A DNA stretch of 64,000 nucleotides from Gymnogyps californianus. Lineage: Eukaryota; Chordata; Aves; Accipitriformes; Cathartidae. Below, in pieces: positions 9,836-20,240 of the stretch. The stretch covers positions 6,758,001 through 6,822,000 of the forward strand of contig NC_059478.1 in assembly GCF_018139145.2 (NCBI RefSeq), read 5' to 3'. The position numbers and the translations under genes are program-made. The number at the start of each line of letters is the position of its first letter. The stretch's first letter is position 1. The notes under the pieces are model-generated. The model saw only the letters and a list, made by a program, of their open reading frames with translations. It ran no database searches and was not told the origin of the DNA.

Positions 9836-11154
9836 ATGAGGCTCAGCCCAGTTCTCTCCCTCATCATGGCTCTCTGCATGGTGTCTCTGTTCCCCGGTGG
9901 CCCTCGCCTTTGCGTCCACTCCGACTGGGTCATACTCAGGACAAAAGTCCTTCCTGAAGACCTGAAGCAGCCACCCGTTGTTGCCGAGAGCATGGCCTCC
10001 GAATGGGACAGCAGCATTGGCCTTCGCAGCCCCCACGGCTGGGTCAGGGTCAGGACAAAGGTCGTTTCTGAGGGCCTGAAGCAACCGCCCATTGCTGCAA
10101 GAGCATGGCCTCCGAATGGGACAGCAGCATTGGCCTTCGCAGTCCCCACGGCTGGGTCAGGTTCAGGACAAATATCGTTCCTGAGGGCTTGAAGCAACCG
10201 CCCGTTGCTGCCAAGAGCATGGCCTCTGAATGGACCAGCAGCATTGGCCTTCGCAGCCCCCATGGCTGGGTCAGGTTCAGGATGAACGTTGTTTCTGAGG
10301 GCCTGAAGCAACTGCCCGTTGTTGCCAAGAGCATGGCCGCCAAATGGAGGAGCAGCATTGGCCTTCGCAGCCCCCACGGCTGGGTCAGGGTCAGGACGAA
10401 CGTCGTTCCTGTGGGCCTGAAGCAACTGCCCGTTGGCGCAGAGAGCATGGCCTCTGACCTGCCCTACCCTCTGGGCCAGCTTTGGGACCGCCTTGCCCAG
10501 GTGGACATGACCTGGCTGCTTCGCATGGCCTGGCAAACCGTGTGGCTGCTCTGCATGGCTTTGATTGCACTTGGCCTCTGGAGAAATGCAAAGAGACCCC
10601 AGGGACAGGTAAGCAATCGAGATCAGTCACACAGCAAGGGACCGGGTTGTGGGGAGCAGGGAACCACAACAGCCTTGGCCAAGAAGGCTTGCAATGAAAA
10701 AACAAAACCCAGCACGGGCAAGAAAGCCTCAGCAGGCCCCGAGAGGTTCTCTGCCTCTTCCCCAGGGACACGCCAAGCTGCAGGGCTGAAACCCTCCAGG
10801 AGCCCCCAGCACGACACCTGGGGCCTGCCAGAGGTTTCCTCAGCCCAACGTGCTGCCCGGAGCAGTCCTGTGAGGCTGGAGTTCTTCCATGGGAAGCCAA
10901 GCCCAGCAGGACACTTCTTGGACCCCCAAGCCCCCGCCCGCTTCATTGTGCCCCGGCCCTGTCATTTCCAGGGAATGCGACGGATGGCCTCATCTTCCAT
11001 GAGGACAGACTGCTGGGGAAAGGGCACCGTCTGCCAAGACGAATTGCTCTGCCGGCTGGAAGCCAACACTGCCCTGCTGGCCAGGTGCCTGAGGCACATC
11101 TACCGCCTCTGCCTGAAAGAGCGCCAGCCCCAGCACACCATGAAGGCGGCGTGA
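9836..11154 (+). pseudogene. Array gene copy 3: longest repeat tract, frameshifted
   Basis: Exon 1 (9836-10608) is 773 nt and carries four full 38-residue repeats. One base is missing near 10097-10100 (GCTGCAAGAG where other copies read GCTGCCGAGAG or GCTGCCAAGAG), so the frame closes at 10192. Intron 1 (10609-10971) is 363 nt because a C is lost just before the acceptor. Exon 2 (10972-11161, stop 11152-11154) is of the divergent class, with V/Q/R and T-LL substitutions and ending HTMKAA. An ATG at 10105 opens a frame that runs through the remaining repeats, membrane segment, intron 1 and exon 2 to 11154. AATAAA is at 12076-12081. The defect may be real or an assembly error. Confidence 0.6.
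9995..10449 (+). repeat. 114-bp coding minisatellite, 4 full units (copy 3)
   Basis: Four units, one of them a base short. This is the largest number in the window. Confidence 0.88.
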
Positions 11155-12075
11155 GAAAAAGGTAAGAAGAGGAGGGCCTTCTCTAGCTCCCCGTGCAACT
11201 CCAGCTAGAGCGTGGCCCGGCAGATTGGCAACACGAAAGGCAGCGGTGCAAGGGAGTGCTGCTGTCCATGTGGCGTGGGACCTGAGGCAGGAGGGAACAG
11301 GCTTCCGTGGCCGTGAGGTGCCCCATGGGTGCCCACGTCCCAAGAGGAGGGACCCACATCCTGGCAGGGTGCCCACGGCCCCGTGAGGTCCCTAGTGGGT
11401 GCCCATGTGCCACTGAGGTGCCCGGTGCCTGCCCAAGTCCCGGTGAGGTGTGTGCTGGTTGCTCCCCATGTCCCGGTAAGGTGGCAGTGGCCAGCGCCTG
11501 GCCATGACCCATTGGGCTCCTTAGGCCTTAGGACCTTCCAGGGTGGTGCGAGGGCAAGCATCACACCAGGAAGAGGGGCAGGTGGCAGGAAGTGGGTGGA
11601 GAACAATTCCAACTGTAGCAGTGTCATCCAGCTAACAGCGAATTCTCTTCAGGGTGACAGCCAGCTGGTGCGTCAGGACGTGCCTCAGCCAACCGAGGGC
11701 TCCTGGGGTGAGGGCACCTCCACTGACTACAACCTCTTCTGCTGGCTGGAGGCCATTATCGCCCCGATGCTCTTGTTCCTGTGGGGTGGCCATGGCCAAT
11801 GGGTGGCCACGGCCTGGTGGGTTGCCCGTGCCCACCCGGCACAACAGCCAGTGGGCATTCGGCAACTCCCTGGTGAGGACCTCTGGGGAGGGTCCCCTTT
11901 TCCACCCTCCCAAAGGTGCTGCCAGGGCCCACTGGCATCCCAGAGGCCAGGCTCATCTCCGTCTCTCCGAAGGGGACAGCCAGAGCATGCCTGTGCAGCA
12001 GAGACATCTGGGAAACTCGGCAAAACCTCTGCTGGGAGCAGCCTAGTTTCTCCATCTTCTAGCACTGTTCCCATC

Positions 12076-12081
12076 AATAAA
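12076..12081 (+). terminator. Polyadenylation signal, copy 3
   Basis: AATAAA in the conserved context. Confidence 0.75.
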
Positions 12082-12099
12082 GTTTATTGTTCCTGAAGC

Positions 12100-13590
12100 A
12101 AGTGTCATTTCGGTACCGAGGGGATCCAGGGGAGCGGCAACGTGAAAGGCAGTGGTGCGAGCCAGGCTGCTGTGTGCGGGCTTGCGGAGCATGCGCTCCG
12201 GGAGAAGTGGGAGAGCTGGGGTGGGAGAGAACGGGCGTCCACGGCTCTGAGGTGCCCCGCGGGTGCCCATGTTGCAGGAGGAGGGCCCCGCATCCCGGCA
12301 GGGTGCCCATGTCCCGGTGAGGTTCCCAGGGGGTGCCCGTGTCATGTCAGCGGGGGGGTGCTGATCCTAGCTGTGGTCACAGCCAGAGGCCAGAGGCAAG
12401 TTCTTCACCAGAGCCATCCTGTCCCCGCCTTGGCAGCAGCACAATCAGGAGAGGAGAGACCCACCAAGGCCTGATGCACCTCTCTTCTGCAGCCGCAAAG
12501 GAAAATGCAGAATTGGAGAAAGGGAACTGCACCCAGCCTGGGGCAGCCGTTACTCTGGTTAGCTTGGGGGAAGGCCGCGGTAGTCTCTCGTGAAAGCATG
12601 CCTGACTGCTGTGGTCTCTAATGCTGTAAAAGCGTCCCAGATCTAGGACCCGTAGTGTGCCCACTCAGCATCACCGTCTCTTGCATAGATACCTCCAATT
12701 GGCACCAGAGACCCATATGCTCACAGACGGCAGCGACAGCTGCTGAGGGGAACCACAGGCTCCCCACAGTACCACCGGGCAGAGTGCATCAGCATCGGAT
12801 CCAGCTCTCACAGGCCTCCTGTACACCCCCAAACCTGGCCCTACCTATGGCCCTCACCTCCCATCCCAGAGTCCACCCTCAAGGCGTGCTGCAGCAGTTC
12901 ACTACCTCTGTGGAGGGGCAGCAGCTCCCTCAAACGAACCCCTGCCTGCCCACAGACCAGTGGCCGTGGAGATCTGAGCATCGACTACGGCTGAAGACAG
13001 CCACCCACCCCTGTCCCGCCATTAGCTACTCCCTCAGCCGCCACAGCCTCCCCTGCGGCCAGCCAGCGTGCCCTGACTGGGTGCCCTTCTGAGGAGCGAC
13101 AGTTCCTCCACCTGCCTGCCAGTGGCAGTGGCCGTTAAAGCCAGTTCCAGCCAGTTTGGGTGCTCCCTCTGGCGCCCGCTCCCTCACACCACGGCGCGCC
13201 CCGCCCGTGCTCGGTGCTCTTTTGCCGCCATGTTAAAAAGTTCAAGCCTCGCATAAGGTGAAACTTCACGGGCAGCTGTGCTGGAAGTCCCCAGGAAGAG
13301 GGACAGGGACACATCTCATAGCCAAGCTCAGGGACACAAGAGAAGGGATAAAGCTGGCACCAACTCATCTCCCAGCTGAACCTGGAGCACAGTGGCCCAT
13401 CAGTGCCATCTACCAAGTACTTCCAGGAGCCCGAGGTGGGCACACGAGGGTCGTGCTTGTGACTAAGGAGTCCGACCGCAGGAAAGCCTTTGCATTTCTT
13501 AATGCTGAAAATACTTTAAAATTCACAGAATGGCTGAGCTTGGAAGGCACCTCTGGAGGTCAGTTTGTCCAGCCCCCTGCTCAGGCAGGG
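12100..13590 (+). repeat. 3' flank and spacer of unit 3
   Basis: Same layout as units 1 and 2, with the YY1-type motif at 13224-13234 and the CR1 stub at ~13521-13590. No gene is supported. Confidence 0.8.
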
Positions 13591-13925
13591 TTAAGATTTT
13601 TGTCAAACCAAGAGTGCATTTTTGGCTTTCCTCTTAACATGGGCTGCCGCTTTGCCCCCCAGAGGATTTCAAGGAGAACCGTGTCACAGCTGCCCAGCTG
13701 CTGAATGCAGCTTGGATGGAGTCTGGGCACAGCTCCTTCTCGCTGATAAGTTCAGGGCACAGCCCAAATCATGTCGGGCTCAGTCCCGCTCCACTGCTGA
13801 GCTCCGTGTCCACCGGTGGGCACAGCAGTGGGAGCAGCAGGCTTCAAAACCCGCCTGTACAGGTCCTCCCCAGCTCCGCCTCAACCTTCATCGCCTGCCG
13901 GGCGGGCGGGCGGGGAAAGGCTTTG

Positions 13926-13975
13926 TGACATCACAGAGCCTTGCGTGACATCAGCCCGTGACTTGTCACATTGGC
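13926..13975 (+). promoter_or_regulatory. CRE-like promoter cluster, copy 4
   Basis: Identical element order, starting 175 bp before the ATG at 14101. Confidence 0.6.
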
Positions 13976-14100
13976 AACACTTGCAAGCGCAGACACGCGC
14001 GGTGGCCACTCGGTCCTGGTGGTCACTGCCTGAACTCTGCTCAGGGTGACAGCCCGAGCCAGCTTGCGCGTCAAGATTTTCTTCCTCGGGAGAGACCACG

Positions 14101-15192
14101 ATGAGGCTCAGCCCAGTTCTCTCCCTCATCATGGCTCTCTGCATGGTGTCTCTGTTCCCCGGTGGCCCTCGCCTTTGCGTCCACTCCGACTGGGTCATAC
14201 TCAGGATAGAAGTCCTTCCTGAAGACCTGAAGCAGCCACCCGTTGTTGCCGAGAGCATGGCCTCCGAATGGGACAGCAGCATTGGCCGTCGCAGCCCCCA
14301 CGGCTGGGTCAGGGTCAGGACAAAGGTCGTTTCTGAAGACCTGAAGCAGCCGCCCGTTGTTGCCGAGAGCATGGCCTCCGAATGGGACAGCAGCATTGGC
14401 CGTCGCAGCCCCCACGGCTGGGTCAGGGTCAGGATGAACGTCGCTCCTGAGGGCCTGAAGCAACTGCCCGTTGGCGCAGAGAGCATGGCCTCTGACCTGC
14501 CCTACCCTCTGGGCCAGCTTTGGGACCGCCTTGCCCAGGTGGACATCACCTGGCTGCTTCGCATGGCCTGGCAAACCGTGTGGCTGCTCTGCATGGCTTG
14601 GATTGCACTTGGCCTCTGGAGAAATGCAAAGAGACCCCAGGGACAGGTAAGCAATCGAGATCAGTCACACAGCAAGGGACCGGGTTGTGGGGAGCAGGGA
14701 ACCACAACAGCCTTGGCCAAGAAGGCTTGCAATGAAAAAACAAAACCCAGCACGGGCAAGAAAGCCTCAGCAGGCCCCGAGAGGTTCTCTACCTCTTCCC
14801 CAGGGACACGCCAAGCCGCAGGGCTGAAACCCTCCAGGAGCCCCCAGCACGACACCTGGGGCCTGCCGGAGGTTTCCTCAGCCCAACGTGCTGCCCGGAG
14901 CAGTCCTGTGAGGCTGGAGTTCTTCCATGGGAAGCCAAGCCCAGCAGGACACTTCTCGGCCCCCAAGCCCCTGCCCGCTTCATTGTGCCCCCGGCCCTGT
15001 CATTTCCAGGGAAAGCGACGGATGGCCTCATCTTCCATGAGGACAGACTGCTGGGGAAAGGGCACCTTCTGCCAAGACGAATTGCTCTGCCGGCTGGAAG
15101 CCAACACTGCCCTGCTGGCCAGGTGCCTGAGGCACATCCACCGCCTCCGCCTGAAAGAGCGCCAGCCCCAGCACTCCAAGAAGGCGGCGTGA
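14101..15192 (+). CDS. Array gene copy 4: intact, with an in-frame open intron
   Basis: Exon 1 is 14101-14646 (182 codons, two full repeats, donor CAG|GTAAGC). Exon 2 is 15010-15199 (stop 15190-15192), giving 242 residues when spliced. The domain order matches copy 1. Exon 2 is of the divergent class seen in copy 3 (CQDELLCRLEANTALLARCL). Intron 1 is 363 nt, because one base is lost near 14958, and it has no stop. The unspliced message is therefore also open and would encode 363 residues with 121 extra Ser/Lys/Pro-rich residues after the membrane segment. Exon 3 starts at 15691 and AATAAA is at 16115-16120. The family is unrecognised. Confidence 0.6.
   Translation: MRLSPVLSLIMALCMVSLFPGGPRLCVHSDWVILRIEVLPEDLKQPPVVAESMASEWDSSIGRRSPHGWVRVRTKVVSEDLKQPPVVAESMASEWDSSIGRRSPHGWVRVRMNVAPEGLKQLPVGAESMASDLPYPLGQLWDRLAQVDITWLLRMAWQTVWLLCMAWIALGLWRNAKRPQGQVSNRDQSHSKGPGCGEQGTTTALAKKACNEKTKPSTGKKASAGPERFSTSSPGTRQAAGLKPSRSPQHDTWGLPEVSSAQRAARSSPVRLEFFHGKPSPAGHFSAPKPLPASLCPRPCHFQGKRRMASSSMRTDCWGKGTFCQDELLCRLEANTALLARCLRHIHRLRLKERQPQHSKKAA
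14260..14487 (+). repeat. 114-bp coding minisatellite, 2 full units (copy 4)
   Basis: Two full units; the first carries a TKVVSEDLKQPP variant. Confidence 0.9.
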
Positions 15193-16114
15193 GAAAAAGG
15201 TAAGAAGAGGAGGGCCTTCTCTAGCTCCCCGTGCAACTCCAGCTAGAGCGTGGCCCGGCAGATTGGCAACACGAAAGGCAGCGGTGCAAGGGAGTGCTGC
15301 TGTCCATGCGGCGTGGGACCTGAGGCAGGAGGGAACAGGCTTCCGTGGCCGTGAGGTGCCCCATGGGTGCCCATGTCCCAAGAGGAGGGGCCCACATCCT
15401 GGCAGGGTGCCCACGGCCCCGTGAGGTCCCTAGTGGGTGCCCATGTGCCACTGAGGTGCCCGGTGCCTGCCCAAGTCCTGGTGAGGTGTGTGCTGGTTGC
15501 TCCCCATGTCCCGGTAAGGTGGCAGTGGCCAGCGCCTGGCCATGACCCATTGGGCTCCTTAGGCCTTAGGACCTTCCAGGGTGGTGCGAGGGCAAGCATC
15601 ACACCAGGAAGAGGGGCAGGTGGTAGGAAGTGGGTGGAGAACAATTCCAACTGTAGCAGTGTCATCCAGCTAACAGCGAATTCTCTTCAGGGTGACAGCC
15701 AGCTGGTGCGTCAGGACGTGCCTCAGCCAACCGAGGGCTCCTGGGGTGAGGGCACCTCCACTGACTACAACCTCTTCTGCTGGCTGGAGGCCATTATCGC
15801 CCCGATGCTCTTGTTCCTGTGGGGTGGCCATGGCCAATGGGTGGCCACGGCCTGGTGGGTTGCCCGTGCCCACCCGGCACAACAGCCAGTGGGCATTCGG
15901 CAACTCCCTGGTGAGGACCTCTGGGGAGGGTCCCCTTTTCCACCCTCCCAAAGGTGCTGCCAGGGCCCACTGGCATCCCAGAGGCCAGGGCTCATCTCCG
16001 TCTCTCCGAAGGGGACAGCCAGAGCATGCCTGTGCAGCAGAGACATCTGGGAAACTCGGCAAAACCTCTGCTGGGAGCAGCCTAGTTTCTCCATCTTCTA
16101 GCACTGTTCCCATC

Positions 16115-16120
16115 AATAAA
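16115..16120 (+). terminator. Polyadenylation signal, copy 4
   Basis: AATAAA in the conserved context. Confidence 0.75.
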
Positions 16121-16138
16121 GTTTATTGTTCCTGAAGC

Positions 16139-16509
16139 ACGTGTCATTTCGGTACCGAGGGGATCCAGGGGAGCAGCAACATGAAAGGCAGCGGTGCGAG
16201 CCAGGCTGCTGTGTGCGGGCTTGCGGAGCATGCGCTCCGGGAGAAGTGGGAGAGCTGGGGTGGGAGAGAACGGGCGTCCACGGCTCTGAGGTGCCCCGCG
16301 GGTGCCCATGTTCCAGGAGGGGGGCCCTGCATCCCAGCAGGGTGCCCATGTCCCGGTGAGGTTCCCAGGGGGTGCCCATGTCTCAGTGAGATGCCTGGTG
16401 GGTGCCTGTGTCCCAGTGAGGTGGCAGTGGCCGCTGCCTGCCCAGGGCCCCGTGGGGCATGTCCCCCCAGGAAGAATCCTAGGCTAATCACACTCCTCAT
16501 TCTCAATGG
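16139..16509 (+). repeat. Divergent tail of unit 4
   Basis: Follows the other 3' flanks to about 16380, then continues with more GTGAGGT minisatellite and GGTGGCAGTGGCC, as in intron 2, instead of switching to the spacer. It ends TCATTCTCAATGGTTAAG, a motif found again at about 17565-17582. It probably preserves the older unit end, before the spacer and CR1 stub were joined on; this is inference. Confidence 0.6.
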
Positions 16510-17577
16510 TTAAGAGCACCCACATGCAGCAGTGCTGGCTGGGAAACACGGCAAAACTCCTGCTTAAGAGAGAGCATGACAGCATGTGTGGTGGTGTGCT
16601 CCCCCGTCCCCACCCCCCCTTAAGCCATAACCACCAGTGGGGTTGTGATGGCTCCATCCAGCTTACTCTGGACTTTGGGGGATGGATGGCAACATGGTAG
16701 CCAAGGGCTGTCTGGAATGGTCAGCCAGACATCTTGCTGGTATGCAAATATGACTATAAGTCAATCATTGTACTTTGCAAATAGCGGACAGCCTCAGGGC
16801 CTGTTGAGCTCTCCTGCACGGCAGCAGGCTGCACGCCAGGATCTCCCCTTGAGTAGGGATGCCTCTGAAGGTTACTCCTCGAGGTTGATAGATTCCTTGC
16901 CGCAACAGATTCTCGGTAAGTGATTAATAGCATGCTAAACTTTGAAATCTTAGCTAAGTGATATAAAGGATTGATTGCACATATATAATCCTTTAGACAT
17001 AAACCGTTGACCAAGTCTGGGACTAGGATTGGATCCAGCCGCACCTAGACTCCTCTCTGAGAAGGAGTTTAGAAAGGAAGGGGGTCCTTTCTGAACCTCG
17101 TGACTCAGCGGGAGGGTCTCCCTGACAGTTTTGTCTGACCCTGTCCTCTATGCAGTAAGTCATCAAGTGTACCTTGCCATCAAATCTTGTTAACCACTGT
17201 TGCATTCACCATTGAACTTTATTAACTCACTGATTCAGATCAATAAAGTATACTGGTGTATCTCTCTCTCGAGTGAAGTACAATACTCCATCCGCGACAG
17301 CGTGGCCTCTGAGTGGCTCAGCAGCATTGGCCTTCGCAGCCCCCACAGCTGGGTCAGGGTCAGGATGGACGTTGTTCCAAGGGCCTGAAGCAACCAACCA
17401 TTGTTGCAGAGAGTATGGTTCTCTGACCTTCCCTAAACTCTGGGCAAGGATCACGGCAGGGTGCCCATGTCCCAGTCAGTTTCCCAGGGGGGACTCTCAG
17501 GGCTGCATGCCCAGGGCCCGTGGCTCATGTCCCTCGAGGAATAATTCTAGACTAATTGCACTCGTCATTCTCAATGG
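16510..17577 (+). pseudogene. Degenerate relic array unit
   Basis: Positions about 16517-16567 resemble the end of exon 3 (CTGGGAAACACGGCAAAACT against CTGGGAAACTCGGCAAAACC). Positions 17299-17440 resemble exon 1, including one 38-residue repeat and the following CTGACC...CTCTGGGC stretch, with substitutions and small indels. Positions about 17450-17577 repeat the unit 4 tail. An LTR-like element lies between the two parts. There is no usable reading frame. It is clearly older than the flanking units. Confidence 0.7.
16690..17298 (+). mobile_element. Probable solo LTR, avian ERVL type
   Basis: An AT-richer block unlike the rest of the array. It has a polyadenylation signal in the context CAGATCAATAAAGTATACTG, followed by a CT-rich end (TATCTCTCTCTCGAGTGAAG). 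The text resembles avian ERVL LTRs as I remember them. I could not fix the ends or a target-site duplication, and no internal retroviral genes are adjacent. It interrupts the relic unit, so it inserted after that unit arose. Confidence 0.55.
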
Positions 17578-17912
17578 TTAAGATTTTTGTCAAACGAAGA
17601 GTGCATTTTTGGCTTTCCTCTTAACATGGGCTGCCGCTTTGCCCCCCAGAGGATTTCAAGGAGAACCGTGTCACAGCTGCCCAGCTGCTGAACGCAGCTT
17701 GGATGGAGTCTGGGCACAGCTCCTTCTCGCTGATAAGTTCAGGGCACAGCCCAAATCATGTCGGGCTCAGTCCCGCTCCACTGCTGAGCTCCGTGTCCAC
17801 CGGTGGGCACAGCAGTGGGAGCAGCAGGCTTCAAAACCCGCCTGTACAGGTCCTCCCCAGCTCCGCCTCAACCTTCATCGCCTGCCGGGCGGGCGGGCGG
17901 GGAAAGGCTTTG

Positions 17913-17962
17913 TGACATCACAGAGCCTTGCGTGACATCAGCCCGTGACTTGTCACATTGGC
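17913..17962 (+). promoter_or_regulatory. CRE-like promoter cluster, copy 5
   Basis: Identical element order, starting 175 bp before the ATG at 18088. Confidence 0.6.
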
Positions 17963-18087
17963 AACACTTGCAAGTGCAGACACGCGCGGTGGCCACTCGG
18001 TCCTGGTGGTCACTGCCTGAACTCTGCTCAGGGTGACAGCCTGAGCCAGCTTGCGCGTCAAGATTTTCTTCCTCAGGAGAGACCACG

Positions 18088-19294
18088 ATGAGGCTCAGCC
18101 CAGTTCTCTCCCTCATCATGGCTCTCTGCATGGTGTCTCTGTTCCCCGGTGGCCCTCGCCTTTGCGTCCACTCCGACTGGGTCATACTCAGGATAGAAGT
18201 CCTTCCTGAAGACCTGAAGCAGCCGCCCGTTGTTGCCGAGAGCATGGCCTCCGAATGGACCAGCAGCATTGGCCTTCGCAGCCCCCATGGCTGGGTCAGG
18301 GTCAAGACAAAGGTCGTTTCTGAAGACCTGAAGCAGCCACCCGTTGTTGCCGAGAGCATGGCCTCCGAATGGGACAGCAGCATTGGCCGTCGCAGCCCCC
18401 ACGGCTGGGTCAGGTTCAGGATGAACGTTGTTTCTGAGGGCCTGAAGCAACTGCCCGTTGTTGCCGAGAGCATGGCCTCCGAATGGGACAGCAGCATTGG
18501 CCGTCGCAGCCCCCACGGCTGGGTCAGGGTCAGGATGAACGTCGCTCCTGAGGGCCTGAAGCAACTGCCCGTTGGCGCAGAGAGCATGGCCTCTGACCTG
18601 CCCTACCCTCTGGGCCAGCTTTGGGACCGCCTTGCCCAGGTGGACATGACCTGGCTGCTTCGCATGGCCTGGCAAACCGTGTGGCTGCTCTGCATGGCTT
18701 GGATTGCACTTGGCCTCTGGAGAAATGCAAAGAGACCCCAGGGACAGGTGAGCAATCGAGATCAGTCACACAGCAAGGGACCGGGTTGTGGGGAGCAGGG
18801 AACCACAACAGCCTTGGCCAAGAAGGCTTGCAATGAAAAAACAAAACCCAGCATGGGCAAGAAAGCCTCAGCAGGCCCCCAGAGGTTCTCTGCCTCTTCC
18901 CCAGGGACACGCCAAGCTGCAGGGCTGAAACCCTCCAGGAGCCCCCAGCACGACACCTGGGGCCTGCCGGAGGTTTCCTCAGCCCAATGTGCTGCCTGGA
19001 GCAGTCCTGTGAGGCTGGAGTTCTTCCATGGGAAGCCAAGCCCAGCAGGACACTTCTCGGCCTCCCAAGCCCCTGCCCGCTTCATTGTGCCCCCGGCCCT
19101 GTCATTTCCAGGGAAAGCGACGGATGGCCTCATCTTCCATGAGGACAGACTGCTGGGGAAAGGGCACCTTCTGCGAAGACGAATTGCTCTGCGTGCTGGA
19201 GGCCAACACCGCTGTGGTGGCCAGGTGCCTGAGGCACATCCACCGCCTCCGCCTGAAAGAGCGCCAGCCCCAGCACTCCAAGAAGGTGGCGTGA
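18088..19294 (+). CDS. Array gene copy 5: intact, three repeats
   Basis: Exon 1 is 18088-18747 (220 codons) with a leader, one partial and three full 38-residue repeats, the membrane segment and donor CAG|GTGAGC. Exon 2 is 19112-19301 (stop 19292-19294), of the same class as copies 1 and 2, ending HSKKVA. The spliced product is 280 residues. Intron 1 (18748-19111) is 364 nt; retention would shift the frame. Exon 3 starts at 19793 and AATAAA is at 20217-20222. It is the only copy preceded by the relic unit and the last before unique sequence. The family is unrecognised. Confidence 0.6.
18247..18588 (+). repeat. 114-bp coding minisatellite, 3 full units (copy 5)
   Basis: Three full units. The first reads ASEWTSSIGLRS and the other two ASEWDSSIGRRS. 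Confidence 0.9.
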
Positions 19295-20216
19295 GAAAAA
19301 GGTAAGAAGAGGAGGGCCTTCTCTAGCTCCCCGTGCAACTCCAGCTAGAGCGTGGCCCGGCAGATTGGCAACACGAAAGGCAGCAGTGCAAGGGAGTGCT
19401 GCTGTCCATGTGGCATGGGACCTGAGGCAGGAGGGAACAGGCTTCCGTGGCCGTGAGGTGCCCCATGGGTGCCCACGTCCCAAGAGGAGGGGCCCACATC
19501 CTGGCAGGGTGCCCACGGCCCCGTGAGGTTCCCAGTGGGTGCCCATGTGCCACTGAGGTGCCCGGTGCCTGCCCAAGTCCCGGTGAGGTGTGTGCTGGTT
19601 GCTCCCCATGTCCCGGTAAGGTGGCAGTGGCCAGCGCCTGGCCATGACCCATTGGGCTCCTTAGGCCTTAGGACCTTCCAGGGTGGTGCGAGGGCAAGCA
19701 TCACACCAGGAAGAGGGGCAGGTGGTAGGAAGTGGGTGGAGAACAATTCCAACTGTAGCAGTGTCATCCAGCTAACAGCGAATTCTCCTCAGGGTGACAG
19801 CCAGCTGGTGCATCAGGACGTGCCTCAGCCAACCGAGGGCTCCTGGGGTGAGGGCACATCCACTGACTACAACCTCTTCTGCTGGCTGGAGGCCATTATC
19901 GCCCCGATGCTCTTGTTCCTGTGGGGTGGCCATGGCCAATGGGTGGCCACGGCCTGGTGGGTTGCCCGTGCCCACCCGGCACAACAGCCAGTGGGCATTC
20001 GGCAACTCCCTGGTGAGGACCTCTGGGGAGGGTCCCCTTTTCCACCCTCCCAAAGGTGCTGCCAGGGCCCACTGGCATCCCAGAGGCCAGGGCTCATCTC
20101 CGTCTCTCCGAAGGGGACAGCCAGAGCATGCCTGTGCAGCAGAGACATCTGGGAAACTCGGCAAAACCTCTGCTGGGAGCAGCCTAGTTTCTCCATCTTC
20201 TAGCACTGTTCCCATC

Positions 20217-20222
20217 AATAAA
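20217..20222 (+). terminator. Polyadenylation signal, copy 5
   Basis: AATAAA in the conserved context. Confidence 0.75.
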
Positions 20223-20240
20223 GTTTATTGTTCCTGAAGC

